Positions 43,978-52,921 of a stretch of DNA of 57,880 bases are shown piece after piece (the first letter of the stretch is position 1; every line of letters starts with the position of its first letter). The notes beneath the pieces were generated by a model. That model was not told the origin of the DNA. It worked only from the letters and a program-made list of their open reading frames with translations, and did not search any database. The stretch lies in the NCBI GenBank assembly GCA_019358875.1, contig JAHHIF010000050.1, positions 1 through 57,880 of the forward strand, given 5' to 3'. Source of the stretch: Symplocastrum torsivum CPER-KK1. Its GTDB lineage: Bacteria; Cyanobacteriota; Cyanobacteriia; Cyanobacteriales; Coleofasciculaceae. The position numbers were made by a program, and so were the translations under genes.

Positions 43978-46577
43978 GCGAGCAACTCAGTTTTAAGAAG
44001 CAACCTTCCATCTCTAACCAACCGTTATGGCGACTGGCATGGCGACGCATCAAGAGACGACCCTTCCAATACGTTCTGTTTATCTTGGGGGTGGCGCTGG
44101 GTGTTGCGATGATGGTATCAATCGACCTAGCTAATGGGTCAGCACAACGCGCCTTCGAGCTTTCCACGGATGCGATCGCGGGACGCACTACTCATCGCAT
44201 TGAGGCTGTCGCACCAACAGGAGTAGACGAAGCGATTTATCGCCAGATTCGTCAAGACGCTAGTACTATCCCTGCTGCGCCAGTTGTCGAAGGGTATGCT
44301 GTAGCAGAAGAACTCGGCGCACAACCGATGCATCTGGTAGGCATCGATTTGTTTGCTGAAACTCCGTTTCGCAACTATTTCAACGACAACGACGATAGCA
44401 CTCAGGGACAAGAGGGATTTACAACCTTTCTGACCGAACCGAATACCGTTATCCTCTCCCAAGACGTAGCCCAACAATATGGCGTATCTCCGGGTGATGC
44501 ATTGTCCCTGAATTTGGCTGGACAGCACATTCCCGTGCGTGTAGTCGGGCTACTGCAACCCGCCAATGAAGTGACTCGCCGTGCCTTAAGCAACCTTCTG
44601 TTTACAGATATCGCCTCAGCTCAAGAGATTTTGGGGATGGTGGGTCATCTGAGCCATATTGACCTGATTGCTGAAACTGAAGCCGAACTTAGCTCAATAC
44701 AAGCTATTTTGCCTTCTGGAGTGAAAGTAGAAGTAGCAGAAGCACAGAAGAATGCCGTTAAACAGATGACAGCGGCGTTTCAACTGAACCTAACTGCCTT
44801 AAGCCTCCTGGCATTGGTGGTTGGGATGTTTTTGATTTACAACACCGTCACCTTCAGCGTGATACAAAGACGGCCGATCTTCGGCATTCTGCGCTGCTTG
44901 GGCGTCACTCCAGGTCAACTCGGAATTCTCATCCTCAGCGAATCTGCTGTTTTGAGTCTAGTGGGGTCAGTTCTAGGAGTAGGGTTGGGGATTGTACTCG
45001 GTCGCTCGATTGTGGGATTGATTACCCAAACCATTAATGATTTTTATTTTGTCGTTAGCGTCCAGCAGGTCACGGTTTCTCAACAGACGTTAGTGAAAGG
45101 CATCATCATTGGCGTAAGTGCGGCGATTTTTGCGTCCCTGATTCCTGCTTTAGAAGCGATGCGGACTTCACCTCAAGGTACGCTGCAACGATCAACATTA
45201 GAAAGCAAAGTTCAGCGAATCCTCCCTTGGTTAGTTGTTGCTTGGTGCGTACTTACTCTGTTGGGAGTCATCTTGCTGCGGTTAAATGCAGGGGGTTTGG
45301 TTGTTGCCTTTGCCGGATTGTTTGCGATTCTGCTGGGTGCTGCCTTACTCACACCACCTGTAACGGCGTTGTTCATGCAACTGTTTGCTCCCCTAGGAAA
45401 TGGTTTGTTTGGTATTTTGGGACGCATGGCTCCTCGAGATATTATTCGCTCATTGAGTCGAACTTCAGTTGCGATCGCCGCCTTAATGGTGGCAGTTTCC
45501 GTTATTGTGGGTGTTTCCATTATGGTCGGCTCGTTCCGAGGAACGGTTGTCCAGTGGCTCGATCAAACTTTACAAGCCGATATTTACGTCTCACCTCCCA
45601 GCACTACTGCCAATCGCGTCATAGGTAAGTTAGCTCCCGATGTCGTCGAGGAAATTAAGGATTGGGAGGGGATTGACCATTTCGTTACCTACAATGATGC
45701 TGATACGACCATCAAAGAATTTGACAAACGGGTGAAACTCATCTCTGCTGATGGAGATGTGTCGCAAGGCAAACGCCCCTATGCTTGGATTCGTGACAAG
45801 GGGGTAAAGCCTTGGCAACAGTTAGACGCAGGTCAAGGCATCATTATTTCCGAGGCGTTGATGCTGAGAGAGAATCTGACTGAACCGCCACAGTCCCTCA
45901 CCTTGGAGACGACAGAAGGTTGGCGTAGTTTTCCTGTCCTAGCCGTGTTCTACGACTACTCCTCCGACCAAGGCACAGTTTTAATCGATGATGACTTATA
46001 CGTCGATTTGTGGCAAGACAAGAGTATTGCTTCTGTGGGTTTATTTGTTGAGCCAGGGCGATCGGTTGATGAAATTGTCGCAGCAATCCGAAATCATTTC
46101 CAGGGACGACAGGATTTGCTAGTCCAGTCCAATCAAAGCTTACGCAATGGTTCCTTGGAGATTTTTGATCGCACCTTTGCCATCACCAACGCCTTGCGTC
46201 TCCTTGCTGTGATTGTTGCCTTTATTGGGGTTCTCAGTGCTTTGATGAGCCTGCAATTAGAGCGGACGAGGGAATTGGGCATTTTGCGAGCAACAGGAAT
46301 GACTCCACGCCAGATGTGGCTGCTGACACTGCTGGAAACAGGGTTAATGGGCGCTACGGCTGGAGTGTTGGCAATGCCTTTGGGCTACGTTTTGGCTTGG
46401 ATTTTAATTTACGTGATTAACGTGCGATCGTTTGGCTGGACATTGCAGATGCAACTACAACCCAGCTACTTCTGGCAGGCATTAGTGGTTGCTGTTGTCG
46501 CAGCACTTTTGGCAGGGATTTATCCTTCAGTGCGTCAGGGCAACACGATCATTGCTACAGCAATCCGTCAAGAATGA
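43974..46577 (+). CDS. FtsX-fold ABC transporter permease
   Basis: This 867-residue inner-membrane permease has a first transmembrane helix at about residues 28-48 (FQYVLFILGVALGVAMMVS) followed by a large extracytoplasmic region. FtsX-type helices lie at about 275-400, another block at about 420-510, a second periplasmic domain, and the last three helices at about 745-860. It thus has two FtsX modules, as in exporters of lipids, lipoproteins or exopolysaccharide precursors. I start at the TTG at 43974, which overlaps the ATPase stop and follows GGAGGAGG. An earlier in-frame start would only translate the ATPase gene out of frame. The operon continues to the lipocalin-like gene 34 nt or more downstream. 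Confidence 0.85.
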   Translation: MSEQLSFKKQPSISNQPLWRLAWRRIKRRPFQYVLFILGVALGVAMMVSIDLANGSAQRAFELSTDAIAGRTTHRIEAVAPTGVDEAIYRQIRQDASTIPAAPVVEGYAVAEELGAQPMHLVGIDLFAETPFRNYFNDNDDSTQGQEGFTTFLTEPNTVILSQDVAQQYGVSPGDALSLNLAGQHIPVRVVGLLQPANEVTRRALSNLLFTDIASAQEILGMVGHLSHIDLIAETEAELSSIQAILPSGVKVEVAEAQKNAVKQMTAAFQLNLTALSLLALVVGMFLIYNTVTFSVIQRRPIFGILRCLGVTPGQLGILILSESAVLSLVGSVLGVGLGIVLGRSIVGLITQTINDFYFVVSVQQVTVSQQTLVKGIIIGVSAAIFASLIPALEAMRTSPQGTLQRSTLESKVQRILPWLVVAWCVLTLLGVILLRLNAGGLVVAFAGLFAILLGAALLTPPVTALFMQLFAPLGNGLFGILGRMAPRDIIRSLSRTSVAIAALMVAVSVIVGVSIMVGSFRGTVVQWLDQTLQADIYVSPPSTTANRVIGKLAPDVVEEIKDWEGIDHFVTYNDADTTIKEFDKRVKLISADGDVSQGKRPYAWIRDKGVKPWQQLDAGQGIIISEALMLRENLTEPPQSLTLETTEGWRSFPVLAVFYDYSSDQGTVLIDDDLYVDLWQDKSIASVGLFVEPGRSVDEIVAAIRNHFQGRQDLLVQSNQSLRNGSLEIFDRTFAITNALRLLAVIVAFIGVLSALMSLQLERTRELGILRATGMTPRQMWLLTLLETGLMGATAGVLAMPLGYVLAWILIYVINVRSFGWTLQMQLQPSYFWQALVVAVVAALLAGIYPSVRQGNTIIATAIRQE

Positions 46578-46670
46578 TTTGAGAAGTAGCCAGGAGCCAG
46601 AAGTATTCCTGTGCGACTGGCAGTTCTTCTGACTTCTATATTCTCAATACTGACTCCTTTCATAAGACTT

Positions 46671-47846
46671 ATGAAACGATTTTTAGCCTTTATTCTCATA
46701 GTTGGTTTAGTCGTCGGCAGCATTGCTTTGCTCGTCGTTCAGCCTCAGAAAGTAGCCGAGAAAGGAAGTGCTTCTGTTGCATGGCTTGCTGACAATAACC
46801 AAGCCAACTCAGATGGTTTTAAACGGGTTTTTAGCCCAAGCGAAATCGTGTTTCCTCGGGACTTAGGCGCTCACGAGGACTATCAAACGGAGTGGTGGTA
46901 TTATACGGGGAATTTAGAAACCTCCACAGGTCACCCCTTTGGGTTTCAGTTAACCATTTTTCGACGGGGTTTAACTCCTTCAATTCAACCTGTAAGTACT
47001 GATAATCGCTCAGACTGGCGCACTAATCAGGTATATTTTGCCCATTTCACCATTAGCGATATTGCCGACAAAGCCTTCTATCCCGCTGAACGTTTTAGCA
47101 GAGGAGCAGCAGGATTAGCTGGAGCGCAAGCCGTTCCCTATCGAGTCTGGCTCCAGGATTGGTCATTCACAGAAATTGCCCCAGGTCAAGTGCAGCTTGC
47201 AGCTAAAACTGACCAAGTCGCTTTAGATTTGGTTGTTAAGGAAACATTGCCTCCTATTTTACAGGGCGATCGCGGCTACAGTGCCAAAAGTTCAGAACCC
47301 GGAAATGCCTCTTACTACTACTCAATTGTGCATCAAGAAACCACTGGGAAAGTAACAGTAAAAGGAGAGACGTTTGAGGTTACAGGCTTAACTTGGAAAG
47401 ACCATGAATACTCAACCAGCTCTCTCAGCGCTGATGACGTGGGCTGGGACTGGTTTTCGTTGCAACTCGATAACGATACCTCGCTGATGTTATACCTATT
47501 GCGGCGTAAAGATGGAACCATAGAATCCGTTTCTAGCGGTTCTTTCATTACTGCTGACGGTACGGTGCAACCATTGAACAACACTGATTGGCAATTAGAG
47601 GTATTGGATACTTGGAAAAGCCCAACCAGTAAAGCACAGTATCCGGCTAAGTGGCGGCTTGCAATTCCAAAGCTAGCGTTGAATTTGGAAGGACAGCCGT
47701 TGATGCCCAATCAAGAACTCAACCTTTCTACCACTTATTGGGAAGGCGCAGTTAGGTTCAAAGGTACGCAAGCTGGAAAGCCAGTTCAGGCACAAGGTTA
47801 TGTTGAAATGACTGGCTACACCAGCACATTAGCAAACGTTCTTTAA
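46671..47846 (+). CDS. Lipocalin-like secreted hydrolase (CrtC/AttH type)
   Basis: This 391-residue protein has an N-terminal membrane or signal segment (FLAFILIVGLVVGSIALLVV) and two lipocalin-like beta-barrel domains of the AttH/CrtC (COG5621) class. Telling motifs are YQTEWWYYTGNL near residue 70, GFQLTIFRRGL, and WKDHEYSTSSL near 245. The family includes carotenoid hydratases and uncharacterised periplasmic lipid enzymes. In many bacteria such proteins are encoded beside a MacB/FtsX-type exporter, as here, which suggests joint action on an exported lipid. An upstream GTG at 46611 would add 20 hydrophobic residues. Confidence 0.8.
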   Translation: MKRFLAFILIVGLVVGSIALLVVQPQKVAEKGSASVAWLADNNQANSDGFKRVFSPSEIVFPRDLGAHEDYQTEWWYYTGNLETSTGHPFGFQLTIFRRGLTPSIQPVSTDNRSDWRTNQVYFAHFTISDIADKAFYPAERFSRGAAGLAGAQAVPYRVWLQDWSFTEIAPGQVQLAAKTDQVALDLVVKETLPPILQGDRGYSAKSSEPGNASYYYSIVHQETTGKVTVKGETFEVTGLTWKDHEYSTSSLSADDVGWDWFSLQLDNDTSLMLYLLRRKDGTIESVSSGSFITADGTVQPLNNTDWQLEVLDTWKSPTSKAQYPAKWRLAIPKLALNLEGQPLMPNQELNLSTTYWEGAVRFKGTQAGKPVQAQGYVEMTGYTSTLANVL

Positions 47847-47860
47847 CAGAATTAAGCAAT

Positions 47861-48345
47861 ATGAATGAACCTCTAACTGTTGAGCGATCTGCCGAAGGCG
47901 GCAACGCAACGCTCTCGCAGAATCGATTGATTACAATTTTGGCTGTCGGTTCTAGGGGAGACGTGCAGCCCGATCTACCAAAGAGTGTATTCCTATGCGA
48001 CTCTGTTCCGCATGAGTGGCTTTTTCCGCGAATGGCTGCTGTTGTCCATCATGGAGGCACTAACACCACTGCCGAAGATTGCGTGCAGGTGTCCCCTCGA
48101 TAGTCGTCCCGTTCTTTGGAGATCAGCCTATGTGGGGTCAACGAGTTGCTGACTTAGGTGTGGGACTATCACCAATTCCCTACAAGGAACTATCAGTGGA
48201 GGGATTGGCGGCTGCAATCCAAGTGGCTGTTAGCGATGAAGCTATGCGTTCCCGTGCGATCGCGCTCGGGCAAAAGATTAGGGCAGAAGATGGCATCGCC
48301 AATGCTATTGAGGCATTCGATCGCCATCTTAGCTTGCAGAAATAA
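47861..48345 (+). pseudogene. Decayed sterol/UDP-glycosyltransferase
   Basis: This is a GT1-type glycosyltransferase relic. The N-terminus keeps ITILAVGSRGDVQPD, the start of the Glyco_transf_28 domain. It then jumps directly to the C-terminal VPHEWLFPRMAAVVHHGGTN, so about 300 residues have been lost. A frameshift near 48085 moves the rest into another frame, which reads RAGVPSIVVPFFGDQPMWGQ and continues to a stop at 48345. The intact enzyme transfers sugar to sterol- or carotenoid-like lipids. It sits between a secreted lipid hydrolase and a P450, so the locus probably once had a glycosylation step. Confidence 0.8.
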
Positions 48346-48411
48346 GAACGCTCTTTTCCACAAAATTCTCAAATAACTTGTGTTTGCTGTACCAATTCAA
48401 CTAAAAATTTA

Positions 48412-49749
48412 ATGGTTCAAAACATCCTCAGTGCAAAAACTCCAGAAGGTCAAACTCATCGGGGACACTTGCGTGCCTTACGGGAGGACACGATCACGTA
48501 CATCGAGCATTTAGCGCGACAAGGTGACCTTCTCCGCATCTCGTTTGGACTTCTTGGTTCAGCCTATTTCGTCAATAGTCCTGACTTAGTGCAAGAGATT
48601 CTGCTGAAGCAAGCCAGGAAGTTTCACAAGCCTTTTATCGTCAAATACACGGCAAAAGAGTTTTTCGGCGAAAACCTCTTCACGAGTGATGACGAACTGT
48701 GGCAAGTATTACGTGCTGCCATTCAACCTGCATTTCATGCTCAGAGGCTCAACGCCTATGCCAGCATCATGGTGGACTACACCAAGGCTATGATTTCTCA
48801 ATGGCAACCGGGTCAAGTCATTGATATTCCACAAGCCATGATGGATTTAACGTTAGGCATTACGACTAAAGCTTTATTTGGTCAAGATTTACGCAATGAT
48901 GTAGCAGGTCAAGCAATTATCCGCTTCATTGAACTATTCTCCCAGCGACTTAGTGGATTTCCAGTACCAGCTTGGTTGCCCATTCCTAGTAATTGGGAAA
49001 TCAAACGACAGATTGCAATTATCGATCGCCACCTCAGCCCGTTGATTGCAGAACGTCATCAGTCCTTTGCAGAGCATGACGATGTTTTGTCTATGCTGAT
49101 TCAGGCGCAAGCCGCAGACACGACAGGGCTTCTCACGAATCAACAAATCAAAAACGAAGTCCTGAACTTATTTGCTGCGGGCTATGAAGTCACAGCGCAT
49201 ACACTGGCGTTTACCTTGTATCTCATCTCTCAACATCCAGATGTGGAAGCACGATTGCTTGAGGAAATCGATCGAGTTGTTGGTCAAAGAGCGATCACAA
49301 TTCCCGATCTAGAGCAAATGCCGTACCTAGAAATGGTTTTGAAAGAATCCATGCGCCTGTTGCCTGTCACAACTTTGCTGTCCCGTCAAGCCGTAGAAAG
49401 TGTTGTGCTTAAAGGTGGTTATACCCTTCCTAAAAACAGTGTTGTACTCTTTGCGCCGTGGACGCTGCATCGTTGCTCGGAGTACTTCCCTAACCCACTT
49501 AGCTTTGACCCAGAGCGGTTTCATCCCGATTGCAAAGATAAAATTCCTAAGTTTGCCTACCTACCATTTTCTGCGGGTCCTCGCATCTGCATTGGCAATG
49601 CATTCGCAATGATGCAGATGCGAATCAATTTAGCAACGATTTTGCAAGACTATCGGCTAACTGTCGCCCCTGAATATCAATTCGAGCCATTCTACAGTTT
49701 CAATACTCGTCCTAAAAACGGATTACCTATGACTGTGGAGGTTAGGTGA
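48412..49749 (+). CDS. Cytochrome P450
   Basis: This 445-residue haem monooxygenase has the I-helix AAGYEVTAHT (about residues 258-267), the ExxR in KESMR (about 305-309), and the haem loop FSAGPRICIGNA with Cys393 as the thiolate ligand. It lacks a membrane anchor and fits the soluble CYP110-like or fatty-acid/terpene-hydroxylating cyanobacterial P450s. No ferredoxin or reductase gene is adjacent. It follows the dead glycosyltransferase and the exporter operon, which suggests a lipid or terpenoid substrate, though this is inference. Confidence 0.9.
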   Translation: MVQNILSAKTPEGQTHRGHLRALREDTITYIEHLARQGDLLRISFGLLGSAYFVNSPDLVQEILLKQARKFHKPFIVKYTAKEFFGENLFTSDDELWQVLRAAIQPAFHAQRLNAYASIMVDYTKAMISQWQPGQVIDIPQAMMDLTLGITTKALFGQDLRNDVAGQAIIRFIELFSQRLSGFPVPAWLPIPSNWEIKRQIAIIDRHLSPLIAERHQSFAEHDDVLSMLIQAQAADTTGLLTNQQIKNEVLNLFAAGYEVTAHTLAFTLYLISQHPDVEARLLEEIDRVVGQRAITIPDLEQMPYLEMVLKESMRLLPVTTLLSRQAVESVVLKGGYTLPKNSVVLFAPWTLHRCSEYFPNPLSFDPERFHPDCKDKIPKFAYLPFSAGPRICIGNAFAMMQMRINLATILQDYRLTVAPEYQFEPFYSFNTRPKNGLPMTVEVR

Positions 49750-49785
49750 GACTGCTCCAAAGCCCTGAGCGGCTTGAGAAGACAC

Positions 49786-50016
49786 TCACTGTGGGGTAAA
49801 TTCGTCAATCCAAGCTGTTCGTACATCAGCATTTTGATTAGCTTGCCAAACTCTGCCGCTAATTAGCCGATTAATCACGCCTTTTGAGTCGGGTTCGCGA
49901 TCTACGTAGCCGCCAAGAGTGACTAATCGATCCTCCGGCTGTAAATCTACAACAGCTATCAGGGAATCAAACGCTTTGGAACAGCCGTGAATGTGTCCAA
50001 TCGCCAGAATACGCAT
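49786..50016 (-). pseudogene. N-terminal fragment of a PPP-type phosphatase
   Basis: These 76 codons begin MRILAIGHIHGCSKAFDSL and continue VTLGGYVDREPDSKGVINRL. An intact metallophosphoesterase of this type has GDIHG and GDYVDRGPDS. Here both metal-binding aspartates (D to H, D to G) and the glycine after DR (to E) have been lost, and the C-terminal two thirds of the enzyme are missing. It is a degraded fragment without phosphatase activity. Confidence 0.8.
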
Positions 50017-50105
50017 GGCTACTATGATAGCTTGTTAACTCAAGCCGAAATAAACTTGAAAAAATCAGAGCGATCGCTGTTTGGGCTGGTATTCCGAAGG
50101 CGTGA

Positions 50106-50318
50106 TCGCACAGCTCCATTCACTGGCTTGTTGAACTTTCCGGTAAACTGGCAACTGCCGAACTGTTTTCTCAAGCTCTGGCCCTCTACGAATCAGAGCA
50201 GCGGGAAGCAGCCGCCCAAAAGTTCCAAGCCTGCCTAAACCAAAATCCTTTAGATGGGGTAGCAAAAACCTATCGCGATCTCTGCGAGTCTGACCCACTC
50301 TCGAGACATTTCGTGTAA
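50106..50318 (+). pseudogene. C-terminal remnant, probably of a cyclase/TPR protein
   Basis: The frame opens after a TGA at 50103 and ends at the TAA at 50316-50318. It reads KLATAELFSQALALYESEQR, then EAAAQKFQACLNQNPLDGVA and KTYRDLCE. The pattern of one TPR-like helical pair with P-x-DGxAxxYxxxC resembles the tail of cyanobacterial adenylate/guanylate cyclases. There is no start codon and no catalytic domain. It abuts the IS-derived fragment at 50334. Confidence 0.45.
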
Positions 50319-50333
50319 TTGCGCCTTTCACCC

Positions 50334-50503
50334 TTAACAATTCGTTGGTTCGACGGAGGTAGGCTTGGTTTGTCTAGCCTCAGACTTCCAGTCTGTGGGC
50401 GATTTACTCTCATTGGGATGCTCCCCATCTGTATGCAGCGAGCACCTTGAGTTGTTGTGGGGAGGTGGAGGCATGTCGGCAAACCACACTTTTTCCACAC
50501 CTT
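50334..50503 (-). mobile_element. IS200/IS605 right-end (tnpB tail) remnant
   Basis: The minus-strand frame ends at 50334 and reads CSLHTDGEHPNESKSPTDWK then SEARQTKPTSVEPTNC. In my memory this tail closes many cyanobacterial TnpB genes. The same DNA folds into two hairpins (CAGAC/GTCTG around 50386 and AGGCT/AGCCT around 50372), as expected for the omega-RNA region that overlaps the tnpB 3' end. The rest of tnpB is gone. I cannot run a search, so this rests on recall. Confidence 0.5.
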
Positions 50504-50529
50504 GCTAGTGAATAAGGAATTGTTCTATT

Positions 50530-50553
50530 GTTTATTTAGCCAGCTAAATAAAC
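50530..50553. promoter_or_regulatory. MarR operator upstream of marR
   Basis: This is a perfect 24-bp dyad, GTTTATTTAGC-CA-GCTAAATAAAC. It lies 6 bp before the MarR start codon, and nearly the same dyad recurs upstream of the Crp/Fnr gene. Half-site length and spacing suit a MarR dimer. It should give autorepression. Confidence 0.75.
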
Positions 50554-50559
50554 ACAGAG

Positions 50560-50988
50560 ATGCCTGAAAAACCCATGCTCCAAACCATTGCCTACCTAAT
50601 GGTGCAAGTTTGTAGGGCGCACCGCAATCAAGCTAGCGTGGTTCTGGCTGAACTAGGACTCCACACGGGACAAGAGATTTTGCTCATGCACCTGTGGGAA
50701 AACGATGGTCTAATCCAATCTGAACTGGCTCTTCTGATGGAGGTGGAACCTCCAACCTTAACTAAGATGCTACACCGCATGGAAAAAGTTAGGTTACTGG
50801 AGCGGCGCCGGGATGAACAGGATGCTCGAAGCTACCGGATTTACTTAACTGACAAGGGTCGAGCGCTTTTTGAACCAGTCACCCACGTCTGGAATGTCCA
50901 GGAAAACCGGATCTTGACCGACCTGACGCTAGAGGAGCAACTCCTGTTTCGTCGGTTGCTTTTGCAAGTCCGCAGTAACCTAACGTGA
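50560..50988 (+). CDS. MarR-family transcriptional regulator
   Basis: This 142-residue winged-helix repressor has its DNA-recognition region at QSELALLMEVEPPTLTKMLHRMEKVRLLERRRDEQDARSYRIYLT (about residues 53-98), flanked by N- and C-terminal dimer helices. MarR proteins release DNA when phenolic, oxidant or drug-like ligands bind. Its start lies just after a 24-bp dyad. The same dyad precedes crp, so it probably governs that gene and perhaps the SDR to MFS detox cluster downstream. It has no obvious reactive cysteine beyond Cys18. Confidence 0.9.
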   Translation: MPEKPMLQTIAYLMVQVCRAHRNQASVVLAELGLHTGQEILLMHLWENDGLIQSELALLMEVEPPTLTKMLHRMEKVRLLERRRDEQDARSYRIYLTDKGRALFEPVTHVWNVQENRILTDLTLEEQLLFRRLLLQVRSNLT

Positions 50989-51006
50989 ACATTCTTTTTT
51001 TTTGTG

Positions 51007-51030
51007 ATTTACTTAGCCAGCTAAATAAAC
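51007..51030. promoter_or_regulatory. MarR operator copy upstream of crp-like gene
   Basis: ATTTACTTAGC-CA-GCTAAATAAAC differs from the marR dyad by two bases in the left arm. It lies 22 bp before the Crp/Fnr ATG, within the expected promoter. It is strong evidence that the MarR protein also controls this gene. Confidence 0.7.
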
Positions 51031-51052
51031 AGAGTAGATAGGAGAAGCCTGT

Positions 51053-51667
51053 ATGGATCTGTTAACACTGGATAGCTTGCCTGCCCAGTTACGAAATGCG
51101 ATTACACACCGCGACTTGGCGCGGGGAGAAAACCTTTTCCAGCAGGGGGAGGAAACATCTGCCTTTTTCATTGTGGAAACGGGACGAGTTAAACTGATGC
51201 GCTACACGACTGGGGACAAAGTGGTGACGTTTCAGGTGGCTAGACCTGGGAAGAGTTTGGCTGAGATTGCCTTGTTCTCGGACACTTACCCTTGTGCGGC
51301 GGTGGCTGAAGTCGCTTCAAGGGTAATTGTTTATCCCAAGCAACTACTTTTGTCAGCACTTCGTGAAAATCCCGACTTAGCAGAAGATTTTATGGCAATG
51401 CTGGTGCGGAAAATTCAGGCGCTGAAAGTCCGCTTAGAGTTGCGGGACATTCGAGCGGCTCATGAGCGGCTGCTGCGATATCTGCGTTACCAAGTACAGC
51501 CTGGAGAGCAAAATCTGGTCAACTTCGAGCGCCCACTCAAGGATATTGCCGCCGAGTTGGGGCTTACGCCTGAAACCCTTTCACGCGCTTTGACTCGGCT
51601 GGAGCAAGAAGGGATGATTACGCGGACACGGCTACAAATCACCCTTCAGAATTCACCCGCCGCTTGA
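51053..51667 (+). CDS. Crp/Fnr-family transcriptional regulator
   Basis: This 204-residue regulator has an N-terminal cNMP-type beta-barrel (about residues 15-115: GENLFQQGEETSAFFIVETG ... GKSLAEIALFSDTYP). A dimer helix spans about 118-140, and a C-terminal HTH (DIAAELGLTPETLSRALTRLEQEG, about 162-185) follows. There is no Cys cluster for an iron-sulfur centre. The Arg expected for cAMP binding in the phosphate cassette is missing, so the ligand is unknown. GGAG lies 10 nt upstream of the ATG. It probably relays the MarR signal to the following genes. Confidence 0.9.
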   Translation: MDLLTLDSLPAQLRNAITHRDLARGENLFQQGEETSAFFIVETGRVKLMRYTTGDKVVTFQVARPGKSLAEIALFSDTYPCAAVAEVASRVIVYPKQLLLSALRENPDLAEDFMAMLVRKIQALKVRLELRDIRAAHERLLRYLRYQVQPGEQNLVNFERPLKDIAAELGLTPETLSRALTRLEQEGMITRTRLQITLQNSPAA

Positions 51668-52070
51668 TTCAAATCAATGCAATTGTTTGTAAGAGCGAGT
51701 ATTCTAGTCGCAGGTTTAGATGGAGCCTCGAAAATGCCAAATTTTTTCAAAATTAGCTCTACATCGTTCGCTCAAAATCTGTATAATCGGCTGCCAACTG
51801 TTCAAATAGTCGATGCGTGTTGCACCTTACCAGTACGTGATTCAGCCGAGAGTGGAACGGGCAAAGCCGTTATTGCAACACAGAGGGCGTGATTGCTGGC
51901 GGTTCAATTCAGACGGTGTGTCTCATTGCCATCATCGCTATTTCCATTCTCAAACCTGGGGACGAACAGATATTAAATCAAAACAGAAGTCAACGGCTTG
52001 TGCGGCGTGACTTTTTTCATGAATGAGCGGCAGTACCTAGCCTACGACTCTAGAGCAAAGGAGACAAGAA
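51668..52070. other. Intergenic, mostly decayed DNA
   Basis: No intact gene is seen. It holds the AraC-type relic listed separately. AAAGGAG lies just upstream of the SDR start at 52071. Confidence 0.4.
51813..51960 (+). pseudogene. AraC-family regulator relic
   Basis: The frame from 51813 begins MRVAPYQYVIQPRVERAKPL and continues LLQHR. This is the first part of the AraC-type HTH (usually SPYQYVIQQRVERAKRLLLQ). The frame is lost soon after, and the second HTH helix pair survives only partly in another frame. The remnant sits between crp and the SDR gene, so an AraC regulator once belonged to this cluster. Confidence 0.5.
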
Positions 52071-52811
52071 ATGCAGATTGAAGGCGCAATTGCCTTAGTT
52101 ACAGGTGCAAATGGCGGTATTGGTAAATATTACGTTGAGGCACTGCAAGCAGCAGGAGCCGCTCGGATCTATGCAGGGGCAAGGAATCCCAACTCTGTGA
52201 GTGAGATGGTGGCGGCTGACCCACAACGGGTTATCCCAATTCAACTCGACATCACCGATGAGCAATCTGTGAGTACTGCTACTACCAAGTGCCAGGATGT
52301 TACCCTGCTAATTAACAACGCTGGCATAGGGCTTCTCAAAGGGTTTATCTCTGCGCCCGACCTCTCTAGTGCGAAAGCCGAGATAGAGGTCAATTATTTT
52401 GGCACGCTGTTGATGTGCCGTGCCTTTGCTCCTATTCTGAAAGCGAATGGTGGGGGAGCGCTCGTCAATATGCTAACGATTCTGGCGAAAGCCAATCTTC
52501 CCATGAATGGGTCTTACAGCGCTTCCAAGGCAGCGGCTCTATCAATGACTCAGGGAATCAGAGCTGAACTGACACAACAGGGGACGCTGGTTGTCGCTGT
52601 GATGCCGGCAACAGTGGATGCTGGAATGAGTAAGCATTTTCCTCCGCCCAAAGTGGCTCCAGAGGTGGTGGCTCAGACGGCATTGCAAGCTGTGATTGAT
52701 GAAGTTGAGGATGTTTACCCCGGCGAGCAGGCAACAGAAATGGCAGCGCAATTGCTACTAGACCCCAAAGCGGTTGAAAAGTGGATGGCGACGATGCTGC
52801 CTGTTGATTGA
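52071..52811 (+). CDS. Short-chain dehydrogenase/reductase
   Basis: This 246-residue classical SDR has the cofactor loop VTGANGGIG (residues 10-18), NNAG at about 81-84, and the catalytic YSASK with Tyr149 and Lys153. At the usual Ser position 13 residues before the Tyr the sequence has Thr136 (LTILAKANLP), which can still donate a hydroxyl. It probably uses NAD(P)H on a small carbonyl compound. RBS AAAGGAG precedes the ATG. It is the first enzyme after the two regulators in the detox cluster. Confidence 0.9.
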   Translation: MQIEGAIALVTGANGGIGKYYVEALQAAGAARIYAGARNPNSVSEMVAADPQRVIPIQLDITDEQSVSTATTKCQDVTLLINNAGIGLLKGFISAPDLSSAKAEIEVNYFGTLLMCRAFAPILKANGGGALVNMLTILAKANLPMNGSYSASKAAALSMTQGIRAELTQQGTLVVAVMPATVDAGMSKHFPPPKVAPEVVAQTALQAVIDEVEDVYPGEQATEMAAQLLLDPKAVEKWMATMLPVD

Positions 52812-52921
52812 ACCTAAAAAAGCCATGAGTTAGGTGACTAATGGGGTTTTATCGTGGTTGCCTAGCGTAACGCAGTAGATACAAAGTCCTATCACCACAG
52901 AAAAAATACCATTGTGAGTCT

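Noticed and set aside
50341..50420. tRNA-like anticodon arm (CAGACTTCCAGTCTG)
   Set aside because: There is no matching acceptor stem or T-loop, and the minus-strand reading as a TnpB tail explains the hairpins better.
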